Shown here: one piece after another, positions 9,328 to 14,325 of the stretch
Position numbering within the stretch: position 1 is the stretch's first letter
How the letters are laid out: the number at the start of each line of letters is the position of its first letter
Source of the DNA: Ophiostoma sp. CBS 140.51
Taxonomy: Eukaryota; Ascomycota; Sordariomycetes; Ophiostomatales; Ophiostomataceae
DNA: 14,325 bases
Assembly: GCA_029298735.1 (NCBI GenBank)
Contig: JANSLP010000530.1
Span: 1 to 14,325, forward strand
Direction of reading: 5' to 3'
The notes under the pieces: generated by a model
Told to the model about the DNA's origin: nothing
What the model saw: the letters and a program-made list of their open reading frames with translations, nothing else
Database searches by the model: none
Made by a program: the position numbers and the translations under genes

Positions 9328-9438
9328 CAGTCGGATCCCCTCCTCCCATGGACATCCGATTGATCGTCAACACTCATCTCCGAGAGCCAGACAATCGCCT
9401 TCTGATAGTCGAGCTACAACTGCAATCAAACGCCCACC

Positions 9439-11313
9439 ATGAGTGACATTGTCGCTGAGAAGCCGGGCAGCGATGTGCCCGTCGACGTCGAGCACCTCGA
9501 CAAACTTGAGCGCCCCGACAATACGGACTACACTGAGTCGACGGACACTACGTGGAAGACATGGGTCGTGATCTTTGTCCTCGCGTCGTCTGTCGGTGTG
9601 TCGTTCTGGCCAGTGCCAACGACCTCGCCCATGATCGCCACCATTGCCGCTCAGTTCAACAACCCCACATCCTCCTCCTGGTATCTTTCCTCGTTTACAA
9701 CTGGTATGTGCTGTCAAAATGTATTCAATTATTTTCTGTGCCGATGCGTGACCATATCTAATAACTGTATCTTCGGCCAGGCTGCGCCCTTGGTTTCCTC
9801 ATTTCTGGCACGAACAGTGATCTGTTCGGCCGCCGCATCGTCATCCTTGTTGGAAACGTCCTGTCTGCTCTTGGCTCCATCCTCTGCGCTACTTCCCACA
9901 ACTACCACCAGTTCATTGCTGGCATGGCCATTCTAGGCTTTGCGTCCGGTATGAGTCAGTTGGGTCTCATTTCTGTGCCCGAACTTCTCCCCAACAAGTA
10001 CCGCCACATTGGTATCGTTTTGTCCGATGGTGTGCTGTTCCCCATCCTCGTATGCGCGCCCATTGTCGGGAACTACGCCGTCAAGGACCCCACGTCCCGC
10101 AACTGGACCTACATCTACTATGGACAGTTTGCCGCCATGGTTCTTACCTTCGTGGCCGTCTTTTTACTTTACGTGCCCCCGAAGCGCCCACGTGGTGTCC
10201 CATGGAAGGAGGCTCTGCGTGGCCTTGACTACGTCGGCATGGTTCTCGTGACGGGTGGTGTTCTTTTGACTCTGATGGGCATCGTGTACACGACTTACCT
10301 GCCCGCCAATTCGGCACTTGTTCTCGGCCCGCTCGTTTCCGGCATCGTCTTGCTGATTCTCTTTGGCGTCTGGGAGAACGTCTCTTCGGTTCCCTACAAG
10401 TTGTGCCCGCCTGCCATCTTTTCTCATCACTATGGCCGCTCGTTCACCGTTCCTTTTATCTTCGGCGCCATCATTACCATGTACTACTACGCTGCTAACA
10501 TCATGTGGCCTGTAAGTGATACCTGTGCTTGCTATCTATTCTCTTTGCTTCGCATACTAACTTGCGCTCTTCTAGACAATGATTGCCATGTTCTATGTTG
10601 CCCCCGGCGCCAGCATTAACGACACTCTTATCCTGACCCTCCCTGCAAACCTTGGCCTTGTCGGCGGTGCCCTCCTCTTTGCCGTCACCGGTCACCACAT
10701 CAAGCACTGGAAGCTGACGCTGATCATCTCTTTCACGCTCGCTGTCGTCTTTGGTGGCCTCATGGCCCTCGTGACACCCTACAACAAGAAGCTGATGCTG
10801 GCTTTCATCTTCTTGATGCAGTTCACATTTGGCTGGGCTCAGTATGAGGCTGTCATGTTTGTCCAGTTTGGTGTTGAGCAGCTGAACCTGGGTGCCTCTG
10901 GTGGCCTAGCTGGTGTTGCCCGGTTCGGTGGTGGTAGCTTGGCGGTCACCATCTACACGAGTGTCTTGACCAACTCGCAGACCAAGAAGGCGTTGGATAT
11001 TGTGGTCAAGGCTGGTATGGATAATGGTCTGACGCAGGCTGCTGCCAAGCAGCTCCTGGCCGCTTTGTCCCTGAGTGCCGATGCCATTGCTGCCGTTCCA
11101 GGCATCAACCCTGCTGCTATTGCTGCTGCCAGCACTGCTTTCCTCGAGAGTTACGCCTACGGTCTGAAGATGCTGGCCCTGTGCTCCCTCGGCTTCGGCT
11201 CCTTTGGCATTATCCTGTGTCTCCTCTGCGAGGATCCCGAGCCGAAGATGACGAATCAGACTAACATTTTCCTCGAGAATGACATCAACGCAGAGAAGAA
11301 TGAGTTCCATTAA
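9439..11313 (+). CDS. MFS exporter, TRI12-like (DHA2-type, about 14 TM), 577 aa
   Basis: Exons are 9439-9703, 9781-10511 and 10576-11313. Introns are 77 bp (GTATGT...CAG) and 64 bp (GTAAGT, ACTAAC branch, TAG). The spliced frame is continuous. The product is a plasma-membrane proton-coupled transporter that probably exports the cluster's substrate or product. A soluble acidic N-terminus of about 38 residues leads into the first membrane helix (WVVIFVLASS). The MFS loop motif is SDLFGRR (101-107). The segment VPELLPNKYRH (154-164) and the later GVPWKEALRGLDYVGM stretch are the pattern of the fungal trichothecene efflux pump family (PF06609), a family assignment that does not imply trichothecene transport. 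Many further hydrophobic segments follow, ending in a polar C-terminal tail. Length is normal for the family. The ATG at 9439 has context CACCATGAG. The gene is convergent with the regulator gene, 161 bp away. Confidence 0.93.
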
Positions 11314-11474
11314 GTCGAAGGTTGGGGTGATAGACTATCTGTTTAGCTAGATTAGACCAGTCTAAACTAGATACATATTTTACTGATTACACAAAAATCG
11401 AAAGTATCTGCAACATGTCTTCAGTGATAATTCTCCAGCCAACCATCTATCTACCCTTCGTCCTCACTGGTATC
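11314..11474. other. Convergent MFS/regulator spacer
   Basis: This 161-bp spacer lies between two stop codons. It is AT-rich, holds only 3' ends and contains no gene. Confidence 0.7.
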
Positions 11475-13814
11475 TTAACTTCTACTCTTGACAAAACCAA
11501 AGCTTGCTGTTGGACTGTGATCCAGTTCAGTCAGGACACGCACAAAATAGTCTAGATAGCCCTTCCTTCGCCGCTCTGCCTCTCCTGCCTCATCTGGCGG
11601 CGCTGTGGGATCACTGTGCTCCAAAAGGGTTGCAGCAACACGTCGAATCTTGACTGTCATGGCCACACCCGTAATCTCAAAACAGGACATTGGGAAACTT
11701 TGCATCAAGTGCTGCAGTTGTTTTGCAATGCCTTCACGAAGCTTCCAGATTTCGAACCGGTCGTTCCAGCGGAGATGGGCCTCAAAAGCGTCATTGGTGT
11801 CTTCTGAAGCAGCCGGCGAGTCCTCTCCCAGTCCCGAGGCCGTCCATGTTCGTGGTGCGTGGCGTGAGTGTAACATTTTGGCAACATATGATTCGATGAC
11901 CAGGCTCTGCAAGAAAATTCCTGTCAGGTGAACGTTTGCCCGTATTGCACGGTAGGGATCAGGAGGTGATGGGTTTTTGGGATCGTTGCTTGGCATGTCC
12001 AGCGGGTGCGGGAAACGAAACTCGGGTGGCAGACCCTCAAGAACATGTCGAATGCGGGTAATACCAGTCTCAATCATCTGAAGAGTCGTCGTGACTGAAG
12101 ACAACGGTGATGGTGCAGCAGCGGCAGCTGTAATTGTTGTAGCAGGCGAGCGAACAGAAAGACTGATGGATGGCAGTCGTGGGGGGTGATGGACAGGGCC
12201 AGGATATTGTGGGGATGTCACAAAGTGCTGGTCGGGAATAGGAGATGGTGTGGAGAACGTGGAGAGGGCTGAAAACGAAGGAAGCGATGTCGACGTCGAC
12301 CGTGCATATGATGATGCCGGGGCAAATGGTGGCACCCTTGGTAAGCGGTCAACCAGCATCTCGCTCACACAGACGTGCATGGCAATGATGGCGTTGAATC
12401 CAGCCATAATGAGAGTGTGTTTGTGTCGGTGACGTCGTGAGTAGGTGCCAGGCTCCGGCGGCTTGCTCCTATCCACATCGGTGGCCTCATCTATGTTTTC
12501 ATCCTTATCGTCGATATCCGGTTCCACGCCCACATAGTCCATATCGTTTGTGCGCAACGCATCCCAGTCCGTCTTTGTCGAATCAAAATGCAGCACAGTA
12601 AGTGGTTCTGGCGCGGATGTATAAGAGTACCTTTTTGTGTGAGTAAAGGAAGTGCAGAATTGTATCAAAAAGGGTGCCAGATACTAACATCTGCATCATG
12701 TACAAAACCCAAAACATGCGCCGGCTGATGACGGCGCCAGCACGCGTCAGTTTCGTATAAGCCTCGGCACGGTACAGTCCCAGTTCTCGAAACATGAGAA
12801 CAGCTTCGTTGGCATGCGACCAGCCGTTGTTGAACTCGCCGCTGTGGTGGCACGAATAGCTCAATCCCATGCGAGACACAACGGCAGCGACTGTGGGATC
12901 CTCAACCATCGTGCGGCGCTTGTCGATGCCGCGGTTAAGACGGACAATCACAGATGCCAGCTCGACAATATGGGCCACTGTCAGTTCTGGGCCTCCCCAT
13001 CCGTAGCTCGGGAGGCGCTGTGGAAAGGTGGTCACTGTGAAAGCAGCCATGGCGACACACAGCTGCAGGAACTCGGGGTCATTGTCGTAGAGCCGGTTCT
13101 TCAGCGCATTTTCATATGTGGGCCGGTGGACAAGCGGCATGACGGGGTAGATCTCGTCAAAAAAATCGACCATGACGGCAGCAAAGGCCTGTGGCGGACA
13201 GAATTCATCAAGCGAGATGTTGATGTTGAGGTAGGGAATGGTCATGGGGACGACGACCTTTGGCGCCGGTGCGGCTGCTGCTGATGGCTGTGCATCTGGG
13301 CTGCGTGGCGAGGCCGCATTGCCCTGTGCTTTTGCGAGTGCGACATGTCTGCTTTGATGTGAGAATTGGGGCTCACACGTGGGAAAATGTCGGGGCGGTG
13401 AGCTGTATGAAGAAGGCGGGTGGGGGCTTGAAGGCGAGAAAAACGACGAAATGAAAGGGGCAGGTCGTATGTGACGGAAGAAATAAAGACACAGGGGCCA
13501 AAAAAAATTGAACTCACTTATTTGGAGGTCCGCGAGGCCGTCTTTGCTGGTCAAAAGTGCACGGCGCGGATGACCGAAGGCAGCGGTGGCAGCCCGGGGC
13601 ATTCGGCTCGAAGGAACACTACGCGTAACAAAGTCCGTGAGCAAAGCGGGCCGCGAGCCAGCAACCCAGCAGCCACGGGCCGGACCAGGGTAAAACATAC
13701 CTGCAATTTGCGAGCGCGGCAAAGATCGCACGCAGCGCTTGAAATGCGGCGCCCCTTTCGTGTGCCGATGCGCGAGCGGCGGCGTTGCGTGTCGGGCGGT
13801 GCATCTGCATTCAT
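11475..13814 (-). CDS. Zn2Cys6 transcription factor with fungal middle homology region, 676 aa
   Basis: Exons on the minus strand are 13814-13701, 13618-13518, 13348-12689 and 12630-11475. Introns are 82, 169 and 58 bp with donors GTATGT, GTGAGT and GTTAGT. Intron 1 splits the zinc cluster: the spliced protein reads C29-x2-C32-x6-C39-x8-C48-x2-C51-x6-C58, starting ACDLCRARKLQ. The fungal-specific TF domain follows, with FFDEIYPVMPLVHRPTY (134-150) and FWVLYMMQMYSY across intron 3; PLT aligns without a gap to the usual FW...RPLTL motif, which fixes that splice choice. A proline/serine-rich linker of the C-terminal half (about residues 370-430) and an alpha-helical end follow. It is a nuclear DNA-binding regulator, probably cluster-specific and possibly self-regulated through the GTGCGGAG copy about 157 bp upstream. 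Least certain is intron 2: it is long, and a different frame stays open across it, so other splice forms are possible. Confidence 0.88.
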
Positions 13815-14152
13815 GATCCAGTGTTGTGCTGCCCCGGATATTGAAGTGGAGAAAGAGTTGAGGTGCCTGGGGAAATAAGTGATGAATGCAAGGTCAAGTG
13901 TGGAGAGCAGCCCAAGAAATGGGGAAATGTCTCCCTTCCCAGTGGTGCGCTGTATAGTCATGTGACACATGTGCGGAGTATTTTCCCGCTGTGGGGCCCC
14001 TGGAAAGAGGTAAGCGAAGCGTGAGGAAGGCGCGATGGGCGACAATACGGGTGTGCTTAATGAGAACAGCCCATGCAATAGTGGAATTGTACGTGCAAGA
14101 AGCCAAAATTGATGGAATTATTATGATAATAATAAATTGTACACGGATATTA
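13815..14152 (-). promoter_or_regulatory. Promoter of the regulator gene
   Basis: These 338 bp lie between the regulator ATG and the right TIR. They contain GTGCGGAG at 13971-13978, within the 11-mer TGTGCGGAGTA shared with the ADH promoter. The end near the TIR becomes ATT/AAT-rich. The promoter therefore lies wholly inside the element and would travel with it. Confidence 0.55.
13971..13978 (+). promoter_or_regulatory. GTGCGGAG site upstream of the regulator gene
   Basis: An exact octamer lies about 157 bp upstream of the Zn2Cys6 gene's ATG, the same orientation and nearly the same distance as its copy upstream of ADH. This is compatible with autoregulation. Not proven. Confidence 0.4.
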
Positions 14153-14168
14153 TTATTATTATTATTAT
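14148..14168 (+). repeat. TTA microsatellite at the inner edge of the right TIR
   Basis: Six to seven TAT/TTA units form a tract that begins just inside the TIR and runs into it. It mirrors the left-hand TAA tract (84-99) but is a little longer. Confidence 0.8.
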
Positions 14169-14251
14169 CCGCCTTTCTCAGTCAGTCCTGACTATTGGCG
14201 ACTAGCTAGATAGAACCCTCTGGGGAAAAAACTATCACAGAACTAAGTGGG
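14153..14251 (-). repeat. Right terminal inverted repeat
   Basis: This is the reverse complement of bases 1-99 with two differences, at plus positions 14234 and 14211. It ends ...AACTAAGTGGG at 14251. In both mismatches the right copy has TpA where the left has CpA or TpG. The following bases (TGAATATTC...) have no counterpart in the window. Confidence 0.95.
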
Positions 14252-14325
14252 TGAATATTCTATTCACCGGTGCGTGTGGTAGGCCACTGGTGACTACCGT
14301 AGAGAAACAAATAGATAAAAGGAAA
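14252..14325. other. Flanking DNA beyond the right TIR
   Basis: These 74 bp outside the repeat would be the host insertion site if the element is mobile. Directly at the boundary is GAATATTC (14253-14260), part of TGAAT-N5-ATTCA. No gene is visible. Confidence 0.6.

Larger units (their letters stand above)
6549..9438. other. 2.9-kb AT-rich spacer without a convincing gene
   Basis: This is by far the largest gap in the element. Open frames are short or look like chance. The longest, minus 7951-8499 (182 codons), has no recognisable motif and composition like its non-coding surroundings. The stretch holds a nested hairpin (6942-6980), a pyrimidine-rich tract near 6998-7040, possible splice signals at 8267-8475, a GC-rich palindrome (9019-9037), a 12-bp tandem repeat (9270-9300) and the MFS promoter at its right end. 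It could hold a decayed gene, a long non-coding RNA or a remnant of the transposition machinery. None of these can be shown by eye. Confidence 0.6.
1..14251. mobile_element. TIR-bounded element carrying a seven-gene cluster
   Basis: Bases 1-99 and 14153-14251 are inverted copies of one another (97/99 identical) and enclose seven intact-looking genes. The outer genes sit close to the repeats: the AKR stop codon is 84 bp inside the left TIR, and the regulator ATG is 339 bp inside the right TIR. Nothing in the interior resembles a transposase, a DUF3435 tyrosine recombinase, a helicase or a reverse transcriptase, so if the unit is mobile it would need an enzyme supplied in trans. Large TIR-bounded cargo elements of similar size are known in fungi (ToxhAT is one precedent), but no relationship to it is shown here. 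The alternative is two independent insertions of a short TIR-bearing repeat in inverted orientation. The left flank is outside the window, so no target-site duplication can be tested. Confidence 0.7.

Noticed and set aside
13551..14078. Longer N-terminus for the regulator, starting at 14078
   Set aside because: The upstream extension would cover the promoter motif and looks non-coding; the ATG at 13814 gives a normal short basic lead to the zinc cluster.
1..14251. Starship-type giant element
   Set aside because: No tyrosine-recombinase (DUF3435) captain gene is visible, the unit is much smaller than usual, and it has long precise TIRs. A TIR DNA-transposon model fits better.
1..14325. Classical secondary-metabolite cluster
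   Set aside because: No PKS, NRPS, terpene synthase, DMATS or P450 sequence is present, so calling it biosynthetic would go beyond the evidence.
1..14325. CRISPR arrays, rRNA, bacterial operon signals
   Set aside because: None seen; the sequence is eukaryotic with spliceosomal introns.

Overview
The window is genomic DNA of a filamentous ascomycete (Pezizomycotina). The evidence is short introns (about 50-170 bp) with GTATGT/GTAAGT-type donors, CTAAC/CTGAC-like branch sites and CAG/TAG acceptors, a Zn2Cys6 regulator, a TRI12-type MFS exporter, and GC-rich exons in AT-rich spacers. The genus cannot be read from the sequence. All gene models below are hand-spliced.

The most important feature is structural. 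Bases 1-99 reappear as an inverted copy at 14153-14251 with 97 of 99 positions identical. Everything between, 14,251 bp in all, is therefore bracketed by near-perfect terminal inverted repeats (TIRs), like a DNA transposon. Inside lie seven apparently intact genes that look like one metabolic cluster. No transposase or tyrosine recombinase is visible. Only 74 bp lie outside the right TIR, and the window starts exactly at the left TIR, so a target-site duplication cannot be checked here.

Layout from left to right: left TIR (1-99); aldo-keto reductase (183-1411, minus, 4 exons, 340 aa); a divergent promoter of about 1 kb; VOC/glyoxalase-dioxygenase fold protein (2380-2950, plus, 2 exons, 171 aa); zinc alcohol dehydrogenase (3219-4302, minus, 2 exons, 343 aa); small EthD protein (4687-5181, minus, 2 exons, 145 aa); divergent promoter; two-domain EthD-like protein (5737-6548, plus, 2 exons, 250 aa); a 2.9-kb stretch with no convincing gene (6549-9438); TRI12-like MFS transporter (9439-11313, plus, 3 exons, 577 aa); Zn2Cys6 transcription factor (11475-13814, minus, 4 exons, 676 aa); right TIR (14153-14251); 74 bp of flank.

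Together the genes give two redox enzymes for carbonyl/alcohol chemistry, a metal-dependent VOC enzyme, two dimeric alpha/beta-barrel (EthD) proteins, an exporter and a regulator. There is no PKS, NRPS, terpene synthase or P450. This fits a self-contained catabolic or detoxification cassette for a small, perhaps aromatic or quinone-like, molecule better than a classical biosynthetic cluster. The substrate is not known. An 8-bp motif, GTGCGGAG, occurs four times, always in intergenic DNA upstream of cluster genes (AKR/VOC twice, ADH, the regulator itself), and is a candidate site for the cluster regulator.
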